Shown piece after piece: positions 8,932 to 17,217 of a stretch of 64,000 bases of DNA. The DNA comes from Bowmanella sp. JS7-9. Its GTDB lineage: Bacteria > Pseudomonadota > Gammaproteobacteria > Enterobacterales > Alteromonadaceae. The stretch covers positions 62,001 to 126,000 of the forward strand of contig NZ_JXSY01000011.1 of NCBI RefSeq assembly GCF_004329715.1, read 5' to 3'. The translations under genes were made by a program, and so were the position numbers. How positions within the stretch are numbered: the first letter of the stretch is position 1; the number at the start of each line of letters is the position of its first letter. The notes under the pieces are model-generated. The model saw nothing but the letters and a program-made list of their open reading frames with translations. It made no database searches and was not told the DNA's origin.

Positions 8932-9008
8932 ATTGTTTTATAAGGATAATTTGATCTTTTTGTTGGTTTTGGTTACGCTGTTTATGGTTCACTAAACGGA
9001 TAGCTAAA

Positions 9009-9071
9009 ATGCAAAATCAATTCTCAATACAAGCCTTCATCTTTTCTCTGAGTTTAAATTTTTCGAGATAA
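9009..9071 (+). CDS. Possible 20-aa leader ORF before tnsA
   Basis: ATG at 9009 opens 20 codons (MQNQFSIQAFIF...) ending with TAA at 9069-9071, four bases before the tnsA ATG. Only a weak GGAT lies upstream. It sits between the strong promoter and tnsA, so it could couple translation to tnsA, which has a weak GAGATAAG site of its own. It could equally be chance. Confidence 0.2.
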   Translation: MQNQFSIQAFIFSLSLNFSR

Positions 9072-9075
9072 GACG

Positions 9076-9957
9076 ATGGGGAAGAAATTTAAAGGCTGCA
9101 CGCTAGAGCGGCAAGATAGTTGGTATAAAGCGCATCGCGAAAGCTTTGAGGCAGGGCGAGTGTATGAGCCGTTTCTACGCACTGATGATGTGCCAAGTCA
9201 CGGCATTAAAAGCAAGGTGCCGCATTTTCGCGATGCACGGCGTTTAGTGCATGTCTTGTCGCTTAACGAGCTTTGGATGTACCTGCATCTCGCCAACAAT
9301 CCTTTCGTGATTGATGTGTACGAGCAGTACGCTATTCCGCTCGATGCATCGTTAGCCATTGCTGATATGCTCGAAGTGAAGCATCCGGTCTACGCCGATA
9401 CACGTGTGCCTATTGTTCAGACTATTGATTTCATGGCGCGAATGATTAATCCGGAAACCGGCGAAGAGTCTTTAAAAGCCTTTCCTGTAAAGCAGCCTGA
9501 AGACGCTCAAAAGCTGAGAACTGCACAAAAACTTGCTTTGCAAGAAGGGTATTGCCGCTTAGAAGACATTGAATATGAATTAATCACAAGCGACGTCCTG
9601 CGCACCGTGCATAGCCAAAATTTAGACACGTTGTACCGCCATCGCGAGCTGTCCGTGTTTCTTGGGCGCGTGGCCAAGCGCTGGCTACCAAATTTCTTCG
9701 GTGCGTTGTCTGATGATAGACATGCGCGAGCGGCACATCTTGTCGAGCGAGCGAGTATCGCAACTGGGGTTAATTACGAGACAGGCGTATCGATTTTCTA
9801 CAATGCACTGTGGCATAAGCAAATCAGCTTCAATTGGTCGCAGTACTTACGCTTGGAAAAAGCCGCATCTGATTTAGGATTGGGTGCACATGCTGCCTGG
9901 TACCATAGTGCCCGCGTCAGGACTAGAAGTGAACCGTGTTGTGGTTCGCGAAGATGA
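9076..9957 (+). CDS. tnsA: TnsA-like transposon endonuclease
   Basis: The 293-aa protein matches TnsA, the enzyme that cuts the 5' ends of Tn7-type elements. The N-terminal catalytic domain shows the expected acidic/Lys triad: E65 in LSLNELWMYL, D118 in QTIDFM and K139 in AFPVKQ. The C-terminal winged-helix part that contacts TnsC follows (ITSDVLRTVHSQNLDTLYRHR). TnsA with TnsB gives cut-and-paste rather than copy-in transposition. It is the first gene of a rightward operon and overlaps tnsB by about 68 bases in another frame, a long overlap. Length is close to the 273 aa of the Tn7 enzyme. Confidence 0.93.
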   Translation: MGKKFKGCTLERQDSWYKAHRESFEAGRVYEPFLRTDDVPSHGIKSKVPHFRDARRLVHVLSLNELWMYLHLANNPFVIDVYEQYAIPLDASLAIADMLEVKHPVYADTRVPIVQTIDFMARMINPETGEESLKAFPVKQPEDAQKLRTAQKLALQEGYCRLEDIEYELITSDVLRTVHSQNLDTLYRHRELSVFLGRVAKRWLPNFFGALSDDRHARAAHLVERASIATGVNYETGVSIFYNALWHKQISFNWSQYLRLEKAASDLGLGAHAAWYHSARVRTRSEPCCGSRR

Positions 9958-12097
9958 CAGTCACCCTTTTACGTTAGGCGATAAAACCCTTACAGAAGAC
10001 ATGTTGCTCGTGCAAGTCGATGTAGGACTTGATGAAGCCTTTGTCATCAACATCGAATCGACACCCAAAAAGCCTATTCGGCTGCCGTACCAGGCCCTTT
10101 TAGATGCCATTAATGCCGGACATTTGGGGGTGGTAGATATGGATTGGGATGACGAAGTCACGCGAGCGTTCGACCAGCTGACAAAAAGCGAACAGGCGAA
10201 AGCTCAATCACGCTACGCGTTAATCGCCCCGCTCATTAGTGATTTAGAAGCCGTTATCCGAAACAAACATGGGGACGCTGTATTTCAAAAGGTGATTGCA
10301 GCCAGCGGTCGCTCGAAACAATACGTGTATAACTGCTTTTACGGCTATCTATTTTACGGTCAACGCCGGTGGGCGTTGGCACTGCCCATCGGCAAGTATA
10401 TCTTTCACAAAGCAAAAGCGTCGCGAGACATTAAAGTAAAACAAGGCCGACCGAATGAGCTCGTGGCGCGAGGAAAAATCGTCGTTGAGTACGATATCAA
10501 AGCTTTTACGTGGGCACTCAAAAAATACCAAAGCCGCAATGGCCCGTCTTTGGATCGTGTGTTTCTCGAAATGCTGGGCAAGTTCTACTTCGCATCACGC
10601 ACACGTGCTGCGACGGGCGTTGTTAACGCTAACAGTAGCCGCTTTCATGTAGAGTTAAAGCCGCGTACTGAGCGCCCCACTATCGCGCAATTTACATACT
10701 GGGTGAAAAAGCAATGCGGCGGCAGTTTACCCAAACGCGACCAAAAGCGACGAAACCCCATAGAGCACAGCAAGGACCTTGCTGGGCGTACTGGCGACGC
10801 GTTTGGCACGGATGATGGCTTTGGCAAAACGTTTGAGCTGGATGAAACACCGTTTGATGAGGAAGCGGTATCTCAATTTGACGAAACCCGTCAAACAAAG
10901 ATAGGAAAACCTACCTTTTATTTTGTGGTGGACCGTTTCTCGCGCTACATCACTGGGCTATATATCACAACGGAAGCGCCGTCGTTTAAGACGGTGCGTC
11001 AGGCAGTGTTTAATGCCGCCATAAATAAAGAAAAATTCCTAGAAGAGTATGGTTTCGAGCCCGGTGAAGTGAAGTGGGAATATCACGGTGTACCGACCAC
11101 ATTGTTTGTTGATAACGCGGAATTTCGTAACCGCAAATCAGAGGCCGCTGTAAGCGATTTGGCGATGAAAGTGCAGTTTTCCCGACGTGGGCGTGGTGAT
11201 GATAAGCCCCATGTAGAGCAACTTTTTCGCGTGTTTTCACTGTGGTTTAAAGGTTTAAGTAAAGGCCAGCAAACCAAATCGTTGGCCGATATCGCCGCAC
11301 AATTAGCTCGTAAGCACGCGTCACTCAATCTCACCGAGCTCTATATCATCGCCATCATTTACATCAACTATCACAACAATCACAGGCGACTAAAAAACTA
11401 TCAATATTGCAAAGAAATGTTGATAGACGACGTTCCCCCGATTCCTGCCAAGTTGTGTGAATGGGGGCAGCGGTATCGACCTGGCCATACCTTGAAATAT
11501 GATGAGCGGGATCTCTATCGGGCGTTACTACCCGTGGCGGAGGTGTCGGTACATCAACGGGGTATTTACTTTGCTGAGGTGGGGCTCTGGTATAACTGTG
11601 AGTACGTGCTTGAGAGTGGACTGCAAGACAAGCGGGTAAGTCGTAATCGCGTCGTGAAGTTACGTGCTCGCTACAACGAGAATTTGGTGGATGTCATTTT
11701 TCTTGAAACTGATGATGGGCTTAAACCAGCGACTCTTGATGTGCGCTGCCAAGCATTTCAGGGGCTCTCATGTTATGAAGCGACACTACAGCGTAAATCC
11801 ATGGCGCGAGATGATGAACTGGCAAAAGATGAGGAAATGGAGTTTGCACTGGGCGTTTCCCAAGCTATGCAACGCCTTTTAAAGGTTGCACAAAAAGAAA
11901 AGCAGCCAGGCGTCATGCCCTCTACCGCCACGTTAAAAGACAACCGCAAACTTGAAGCTATCTTAAATCGTTATGCCGACATCAATAAGTTTTTAGCCGC
12001 TGTGCAGTTGGACCAAGTGCAGATTGAGCCTATTGAACTGCCCGATAAACCAAATTCCACCAATATCTATGACGAATTCGAGGAAGATGATGCCTAA
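9890..12097 (+). CDS. tnsB: TnsB-like DDE transposase
   Basis: The 735-aa protein is a TnsB/TniA/MuA-class integrase. N-terminal HTH regions that bind the transposon ends come first, then the DDE catalytic core: D318 in FELDET, D408 in LFVDNAEF and E443 in KPHVEQLF, with the family segment PTFYFVVDRFSRYITG between. A Mu-type beta-barrel and a C-terminal tail that would recruit TnsC follow. ATG at 9890 is chosen because AGGA lies about 9 bases upstream; a GTG two codons earlier is the alternative. It lies between tnsA and tnsC with overlaps on both sides. All catalytic residues are present, so it looks active. Confidence 0.94.
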   Translation: MLPGTIVPASGLEVNRVVVREDDSHPFTLGDKTLTEDMLLVQVDVGLDEAFVINIESTPKKPIRLPYQALLDAINAGHLGVVDMDWDDEVTRAFDQLTKSEQAKAQSRYALIAPLISDLEAVIRNKHGDAVFQKVIAASGRSKQYVYNCFYGYLFYGQRRWALALPIGKYIFHKAKASRDIKVKQGRPNELVARGKIVVEYDIKAFTWALKKYQSRNGPSLDRVFLEMLGKFYFASRTRAATGVVNANSSRFHVELKPRTERPTIAQFTYWVKKQCGGSLPKRDQKRRNPIEHSKDLAGRTGDAFGTDDGFGKTFELDETPFDEEAVSQFDETRQTKIGKPTFYFVVDRFSRYITGLYITTEAPSFKTVRQAVFNAAINKEKFLEEYGFEPGEVKWEYHGVPTTLFVDNAEFRNRKSEAAVSDLAMKVQFSRRGRGDDKPHVEQLFRVFSLWFKGLSKGQQTKSLADIAAQLARKHASLNLTELYIIAIIYINYHNNHRRLKNYQYCKEMLIDDVPPIPAKLCEWGQRYRPGHTLKYDERDLYRALLPVAEVSVHQRGIYFAEVGLWYNCEYVLESGLQDKRVSRNRVVKLRARYNENLVDVIFLETDDGLKPATLDVRCQAFQGLSCYEATLQRKSMARDDELAKDEEMEFALGVSQAMQRLLKVAQKEKQPGVMPSTATLKDNRKLEAILNRYADINKFLAAVQLDQVQIEPIELPDKPNSTNIYDEFEEDDA

Positions 12098-13559
12098 ACG
12101 TCGCCCTGTTTCAGTCGCAAAAGCGCACTATACTCCGTCTGATGTAGCGATATATGCGGGAAATCCGCTGATCGAAGCATTGCCACCTCGGTTGGGATCC
12201 AAACTGTTACGCCAACGTTTGACGGTGAAGCCCAACAGCACGCATGTGGAGCACTTAAGTTTAGGCGAGCGCGAAGATCATATACACACGCTGTTCGACA
12301 TACGTTTGTTATCGCAGCAGCATTTAGACTTGTACTACGACATGTATTCCATGATTCGGCATGGCTATGTGCATCGCAACCCAGTGCGGGCGGAGGTCGT
12401 CGCCTGGAGTTATGACATCGCCGATCCGAACGTTGAGCAAAAAGATGTTAATCAACCATTGCTAGCGGATGCTTTGGCACCGACTGTGGCAGAAGCGTTA
12501 TTTTTGACGGGCTTTTCCGGCAATGGCAAGTCGACGATGACCGAACACTTACTGTTCAACCTCTTTCCACAGGTCATCGAACATACTGCCGCTGACTTTG
12601 ATGAGCCGCAAGTCGTTTACTTAAAAGTGGATATGCCCCACAACGCGTCGCGGGGAGGGTTAATTTCGCGCCTACTTACCGAGTTAGATCGGGTACTGAC
12701 TGCAACATCTTATGGGGACCCGCGTTATCGAGACGTGATCAAAAAGAAGAATGGTGACCACATTAAGCTCGATGTAATGATGGAAGTGCTTATCACAGCG
12801 TGTAATCGCCATCATGTCGGTTTATTGGTGATTGATGAATTTCAGAACATGAAAGTCGCGTCACTGCGCTACCGCAACGAAATGCTTCAGCTTTTCGATG
12901 AGCTTGCTAATCAGCTTTTCATTCCCACTATCAAAATCGGCACACCAGATACGCTGATGATGTTTGATAACGCTCGGCATAAGCGCCGCCTAGGCAAACC
13001 GTTTGAGTTAAATCGGTTGAATGAGCCTAAGACGTGGGAGCGGTTGTTGACGATGCTTTATGACTTTCAGCCGCTGGCCCATCCGATTGCGCGAGATTAC
13101 AAGATTGACGCAGCCTTATTGCACTTAACCGCAGCGGTTCCGGCGTTTGTATTAGGGCTTTGGGAAGCGACGCTTATCAAAGCCATACGTACAGGCAAAG
13201 AGAAAATGTCGGTTACGCTGATTAAACAAGCGTGTCGAGAACGCTTTCCGCTGTTGAGTACCGCCACGCGCAATATCAATCATAATCGCAGAGGGGGCTA
13301 TGCTGATTTACTGACGGTGCAGCAGTACTTAGCGGAAGATAACAATGCGTTGGCGCTGAAGCATTTAAAACAATTTGCTGAAAAAGTTGATGTGAAGGGC
13401 GAAGCCGCCAGCGATGTGATTAAAGACATCGATAGTTCGTTTAATGCTGTCGAGCTTAATAGCCAGCAGCGTAACAAGTTACTGGATATCAAGAATAAGC
13501 TGGTTGAAAAAAGTCAGGCGGTGTTAGGTCCACAGACTATCGAGCATAAAGCAACATGA
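12090..13559 (+). CDS. tnsC: TnsC-like AAA+ transposition regulator
   Basis: This AAA+ ATPase of about 489 aa links target selection to the transposase in Tn7-type elements. Walker A GFSGNGKS is at residues about 141-148 and Walker B VIDEF at 247-251, followed by sensor and arginine-finger segments (KIGTPDTLMMF). The first 130 residues are a TnsC-type N-terminal extension for contact with TnsA/TnsB. GAGGAAG lies just before two consecutive ATGs at 12087 and 12090; the second has better spacing. The start overlaps the tnsB stop and the stop overlaps the tniQ start (ATGA), so expression is tightly coupled. Confidence 0.93.
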   Translation: MPKRRPVSVAKAHYTPSDVAIYAGNPLIEALPPRLGSKLLRQRLTVKPNSTHVEHLSLGEREDHIHTLFDIRLLSQQHLDLYYDMYSMIRHGYVHRNPVRAEVVAWSYDIADPNVEQKDVNQPLLADALAPTVAEALFLTGFSGNGKSTMTEHLLFNLFPQVIEHTAADFDEPQVVYLKVDMPHNASRGGLISRLLTELDRVLTATSYGDPRYRDVIKKKNGDHIKLDVMMEVLITACNRHHVGLLVIDEFQNMKVASLRYRNEMLQLFDELANQLFIPTIKIGTPDTLMMFDNARHKRRLGKPFELNRLNEPKTWERLLTMLYDFQPLAHPIARDYKIDAALLHLTAAVPAFVLGLWEATLIKAIRTGKEKMSVTLIKQACRERFPLLSTATRNINHNRRGGYADLLTVQQYLAEDNNALALKHLKQFAEKVDVKGEAASDVIKDIDSSFNAVELNSQQRNKLLDIKNKLVEKSQAVLGPQTIEHKAT

Positions 13560-14482
13560 AGTGGTTATCGCTTTACCCAGATGAACACATCTACAGCGGT
13601 CTCATTCGCTATCGCATTCGAATGGGGCAGGGTGTGATGAGTGACAAGCGATTTTTTTCCCATAACGGATTACCCTATCAATGGTTTCGCTCGCAAGTAC
13701 CACTTAATCATCTCATGCGTGAGACCCTGGATATTATTACGCCAGAGCCTGACAAGCAGTTTGCCTTACGCCTTAATCATACCCCATTTGCGCCGTGGTT
13801 ATTGTCATTGCCTGGCAGCATGGCCCCGCATGAGCTCAAAGAGGCGAGTCATCGGCCAAACACTGAAGAAAACCCTTTTCAGGTAGATCGGCGCTGGAAG
13901 TACTGCCCAAATTGCATGCAGATACACAAAGCAAAATTTGGGGTTAGTTACTGGCGAGCCACCCATCAATTACCTGGGGCGCTTATCTGTGAAGAACACG
14001 GTACGCCTCTGCACAGTCACGATGAATTGCGCTATTTAGCATTTAAACTCCCTCATCATTACCTTCACAAATCCCAGGCGCTCGTCCTCGAAGCTAACTG
14101 GCAACATGATTGGCAGTCTTTTATTTATCGTATGAGTCGTCAGCTTCAATCGAACCCCGAATGGGCTCGAAATGTCGCTCACTGTATGAAGTCCTATTTG
14201 GGCCTAGAGCGTGTGATTAAACACACTCACCGAGTGCGGTTTGGTGGTTTCTTTGAATGTATGAAGGAGGACTTGGGACAAGACTGCTTGGCGGGTCTGT
14301 TTACTCGTTTCGCAAGAGGCAATGGACGTCAGCCTAATATCTTGTGGTTGACGTTATCAGGATATTCTCAAGGTAAAGGGCTTCGTCATCCGCTTTATTG
14401 GCTTGCTTGTCTGTTTTGGCTTAGAAGCGCCCTACCTGAGCTGGCTTTCTTGCATGAACATCGTTCAGATCACGGCTCATGA
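13556..14482 (+). CDS. tniQ: TniQ-family target-selection protein
   Basis: A 308-aa TniQ protein. The N-terminal segment (WLSLYPDEHIYSGLIRYRIR) is the TniQ signature and a zinc-binding motif is formed by C117, C120, C145 and H148 (CPNC ... CEEH). TniQ/TnsD proteins bind or bridge to the target site and recruit TnsC. It is about the size of a core TniQ without the long DNA-binding C-terminus of TnsD. It is the first of two TniQ proteins in the operon, and its 3' end overlaps the start of the second by 29 bases in another frame. Confidence 0.9.
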   Translation: MKWLSLYPDEHIYSGLIRYRIRMGQGVMSDKRFFSHNGLPYQWFRSQVPLNHLMRETLDIITPEPDKQFALRLNHTPFAPWLLSLPGSMAPHELKEASHRPNTEENPFQVDRRWKYCPNCMQIHKAKFGVSYWRATHQLPGALICEEHGTPLHSHDELRYLAFKLPHHYLHKSQALVLEANWQHDWQSFIYRMSRQLQSNPEWARNVAHCMKSYLGLERVIKHTHRVRFGGFFECMKEDLGQDCLAGLFTRFARGNGRQPNILWLTLSGYSQGKGLRHPLYWLACLFWLRSALPELAFLHEHRSDHGS

Positions 14483-16040
14483 GACAGTATTTAGTTGGGT
14501 CTCTCGCTGCCACTTGCGCTGTGGCGTGGGACATGTTCGCAATACTTACCAAGCATTACTAAATGTCTTTGATATCAGGTTGCATCCTTATTTACCCAAC
14601 CATTTGCACGGTATTACCCAATCAAGCGGTATCGATGAAGAAACATTATTGGTGCAACATACATTGTACGCATTATTTCGCTTCTTTGAACATGATACTA
14701 AAGGGCAGCTTCGGCGTGTAATGTGCCGTTCCGGTTCTCCAGTACTTGCGGCCCATATTCCGCAAGCGGCTATAGGTATTGCTCTAGAGCATCGGTATTG
14801 TCCTCTATGTGCTAAAGCGCAGCGACAAACACTTGGTTTTAGTTATTTTGATATTCGATATCAAATTCCCGGCGTTGTAGCCTGTCCGCTCCATCAATGC
14901 TTATTGGCTTCAATTGCTAGTGGTGATGGCGCACTTGATAAGCAAATATGTCTTCCACGAGTTGTAGCGGTACTTCAGGAGTGCTTAACGAAAGAGGCGC
15001 ATTTCTCGGCTTTCTGTTTTGAGGTCCTTGATGGTGCTCTTGATCATTCTGATGCCGTATGCAGCCAACACAGTTATCTCAATGTACTGGATAGAAAAGG
15101 ATTCATTACCAAGCGGGGGCATCTGAGGTTGAGGCAGCTTATCGATGCCTTGAGAGATTTTTATGCGGATATTAGATTACCCAGAGGTGCAGAAGCGTTA
15201 CTGACTTTTGATTTTGTTGGGCCGCTGCTGCGAAAGAAAACCCATTCACCGAGGCACCCACTGCAACACTTGCTGGTGGGATATTGGTTGTTTTCTGGGG
15301 ATGCGGCCTGTTACTTCAATGTTCCTACGGCAATTGAGCAGTTGTCATTACCGATAGAAGAAACATCATCTGCCGACGAGTTGATAAAACAGGGGGTGGT
15401 TAATGGCTTGAGTCTAAACGCAATAGCAAAACAGACAGGTAAGAGTCGTTGCTATGTCAGACGAATCGCAGAGTTGAATAAACTACAGCACCGGACGAAT
15501 AGCTTGGCAAATAGCCATAAAACTCGTGATTTGGTCGTGTTTCAAGCGCAGCTTGGACTGCATCGAAAAGTGATCGCCAATAACCTGGGAGTCGGTGTTG
15601 GTTATGTTGAACAAGTTATTTCCAACACGCCAGAGCTGGTGAGTTGGCGAAAAACGCTCGCGAAATTCCAGAAAGTTGCAGCAGCTAAAGAAACCATTAC
15701 TGCTGCACGTTTAGCACATCCGGACTGGGTCAGAAAAGATATTAAAGCATATTGTACCAATGCGTTTTTCTGTCTTTACCGCAATGATAAGGCGGCGTTA
15801 GAGTTGGTGTTGCCCGAGAAACTCCCACCTCAAACCCCAAAGCTTGATTGGATTAAAGAAGATTCTCGTCTATTTGAAGCAATTTCAGCACTTAAGCCAC
15901 CGTACCCCAAATCATTATCCGCTTTAGGGCGAGTAGTGAAGGACCGTGCTCATCTAAGAGAGCGGTTGCATTTATTGCCGAAAACCAAGGCATTGCTGGT
16001 GGAGCTGAAGCTCCTGTGTATTACAAACAGGAGAGCATGA
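14454..16040 (+). CDS. TnsD-like (TniQ-domain) target-site selector
   Basis: A protein of about 528 aa with an N-terminal TniQ domain (ETVFSWVSRCHLRCG), a zinc motif (C116, C119, C144, H147) and a long C-terminal region. The latter contains at least one HTH-like stretch (SLNAIAKQTGKSRCYVRRIAEL, about 325-345) and a related second one (RKVIANNLGVGVGYVEQVI). This is the layout of TnsD, which reads a specific chromosomal attachment site. The ATG at 14454 is taken because earlier codons lie inside tniQ and do not look like the family. Together with tniQ it suggests two targeting modes, such as site-specific and alternative. The C-terminus (residues 400-528) is not recognisable to me. Confidence 0.85.
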   Translation: MNIVQITAHETVFSWVSRCHLRCGVGHVRNTYQALLNVFDIRLHPYLPNHLHGITQSSGIDEETLLVQHTLYALFRFFEHDTKGQLRRVMCRSGSPVLAAHIPQAAIGIALEHRYCPLCAKAQRQTLGFSYFDIRYQIPGVVACPLHQCLLASIASGDGALDKQICLPRVVAVLQECLTKEAHFSAFCFEVLDGALDHSDAVCSQHSYLNVLDRKGFITKRGHLRLRQLIDALRDFYADIRLPRGAEALLTFDFVGPLLRKKTHSPRHPLQHLLVGYWLFSGDAACYFNVPTAIEQLSLPIEETSSADELIKQGVVNGLSLNAIAKQTGKSRCYVRRIAELNKLQHRTNSLANSHKTRDLVVFQAQLGLHRKVIANNLGVGVGYVEQVISNTPELVSWRKTLAKFQKVAAAKETITAARLAHPDWVRKDIKAYCTNAFFCLYRNDKAALELVLPEKLPPQTPKLDWIKEDSRLFEAISALKPPYPKSLSALGRVVKDRAHLRERLHLLPKTKALLVELKLLCITNRRA

Positions 16041-16339
16041 TGACCAGCGCTTCAGTTCTCGAACATCGCCTCATGCGACTCTGCCCGAATGTGATTTTTT
16101 ACGAACCGCTGAACATTGATGAGAAATTCATTTTCATTCTGCACCGATTGCTGACAACCCTGTCGTTTCTGGCCGGTAACGGAAGTGTGGAAGTCTTGTA
16201 CGTAGAGATATGCAAAACTACACACATACCGACATTGCATCTGATGCTACCGTCCTGCATCAGTAATGAAGTGCTGAATTCACTGTTTGATGAAACACAA
16301 TTACTGCTCAATCTAGCCGCAGTCCATGACATTAGCTAA
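16040..16339 (+). CDS. Hypothetical protein at end of tns operon
   Basis: A 99-aa ORF beginning at the ATG that shares its A with the stop of the TnsD-like gene (TGATG), with AGGAG at 16029-16033, so translation is very likely. The product has a central hydrophobic stretch (FIFILHRLLTTLSFLAGNG) that is borderline for a membrane segment, and no recognised domain. Its position last in the transposition operon suggests an accessory role, in the way TniR- or TnsE-position genes have one, but I do not recognise it. Confidence 0.65.
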   Translation: MTSASVLEHRLMRLCPNVIFYEPLNIDEKFIFILHRLLTTLSFLAGNGSVEVLYVEICKTTHIPTLHLMLPSCISNEVLNSLFDETQLLLNLAAVHDIS

Positions 16340-16352
16340 CTAAGGAAAAAAT

Positions 16353-16805
16353 ATGAAAGTATTGATTCTATGTACATCAAATTTGAATCGTAGCAAAACA
16401 GCAGAACTGCATTTTCGAACGAAAGACGCTAGTCATATTTATTGCTCAGCTGGGCTGAGTGAAAAGGAGTGCAATCGACACAAAACAACGCTGTGTACTG
16501 AGGCAATGCTCGAAGACGCTGACATTATTTTTGTGATGGAAGATGAACACGTCAAGCGAATTCAGCAGCACACGGGGGAACGATTTTTAGATAAAGTCTT
16601 TATTCTCAATATACCTGATGTATACAAGTGCGGTGAAGACGCGTTGATTGAGCGTTTAGACGCAAGTTGGAATGAAATGCAATTCGAAGTGTTGTTTGCA
16701 CATATTGCGTCATCATCACGTGCAGCGAGACATCTCTTTGATGTCAGCGATGAAGAGCTAGCAGCAACATATAAACCTGGGGATACTGAAACGAAATCTC
16801 GCTAA
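16353..16805 (+). CDS. Small protein-tyrosine-phosphatase-like protein
   Basis: A 150-aa protein with the phosphatase loop CTSNLNRS near its N-terminus (C7, R13; the Cx5R(S/T) pattern). It resembles the small low-molecular-weight-like phosphatases (COG4551 type) rather than classical LMW-PTP, whose loop is CxGNxCRS. MEDEHVKRI and the following IPD motif (FILNIPDVYKCG) fit the conserved Asp and closing region. AAGGA precedes the ATG by 7 bases. It is the last gene before the repeats at the island edge and is probably cargo. The substrate is unknown; a role in regulation or in defence is speculation. Confidence 0.75.
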   Translation: MKVLILCTSNLNRSKTAELHFRTKDASHIYCSAGLSEKECNRHKTTLCTEAMLEDADIIFVMEDEHVKRIQQHTGERFLDKVFILNIPDVYKCGEDALIERLDASWNEMQFEVLFAHIASSSRAARHLFDVSDEELAATYKPGDTETKSR

Positions 16806-16857
16806 AAGATTTTGTATTCATCTAATTTAAAAATTGTTTAAATTTAGTTGGTTAGAA

Positions 16858-16874
16858 TTGTCTTCGTTTTAATT
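16858..16874 (+). repeat. 17-bp repeat copy 1 (candidate TnsB-binding site)
   Basis: TTGTCTTCGTTTTAATT. A second copy 68 bases downstream differs at one position. Tandem sites of about 20 bp near each terminus are the known layout of Tn7-type ends, where TnsB binds. Location just after the last gene of the module supports that reading. Confidence 0.6.
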
Positions 16875-16925
16875 AAATCTAATAAGGCAAAATAGCCCTC
16901 TTTTGACAAGGGATGCAGGGCAACT

Positions 16926-16942
16926 TTGTCTTCGTTCTAATT
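16926..16942 (+). repeat. 17-bp repeat copy 2 (candidate TnsB-binding site)
   Basis: TTGTCTTCGTTCTAATT, identical to copy 1 except for one T-to-C change. It abuts the stop codon of the open frame carried by the host pseudogene fragment, placing the mobile-element boundary at or very close to this repeat. Confidence 0.6.
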
Positions 16943-17217
16943 TTAAGAGATCAAGGGGCCAGAGTTTTTCGATACCGCTTTGTCTAAAGTGTTTTGGAAT
17001 TCTGCTAAAAATCGTTTCATACGCATGTTGTGCCCGGTCTGCATATTCTCGGCCATATGAGCTGCTGTGGTTTGTGCGTTAACCGCATCCTGAAACTGAC
17101 CTAACTGCATATTAGCCTGCGCGAAGATTAAGTCTCGCGCAGGAGCGGGAATATCGTATTTCTGCTCAGAAATAAATTAATAGTGGGCCTTAAACGCCGT
17201 CACCCCGCCTGATTTCA
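16943..17217 (-). pseudogene. Decayed C-terminal fragment of an esterase-fold/TPR gene
   Basis: Read on the minus strand, this stretch encodes a degenerate copy of the C-terminus of the protein at 22495-23658. It matches AHYQFISEKKYG with the Gln codon turned into TAA, lacks about 35-40 residues of the TPR region, then matches LAQAYMQLGQYQDAVNAQTT and RMKRFLAEYQQ closely. Only the last part of the gene remains and nothing of the catalytic domain. It sits directly downstream of the S15 peptidase gene and directly beside the candidate transposon repeats, so insertion of the island, or an earlier rearrangement, probably destroyed a paralogue. Its last codons (about 16943-16980) no longer match the intact copy. 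Confidence 0.85.

Larger units (their letters stand above)
8715..9075. other. AT-rich divergent intergenic region between defence operon and tnsA
   Basis: No protein gene of normal size is present. The stretch is strongly AT-rich. It holds a near-consensus sigma-70 promoter toward tnsA and two sequences loosely resembling the 17-bp repeats at the far edge of the transposon module (around 8771-8790 and 8847-8863, same orientation as those repeats). A 20-codon ORF lies just before tnsA. The promoter for the leftward operon must also lie here, but I cannot point to a convincing one. If transposase genes read inward, as in Tn7, a transposon end would be expected here, but I see no clear TGT terminus with inverted copies of the repeats. 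Confidence 0.6.

Noticed and set aside
16905-16908. GACA as the right terminus of the Tn7-like element
   Set aside because: It would leave the second 17-bp repeat outside the element, and no matching terminus or target duplication was found.
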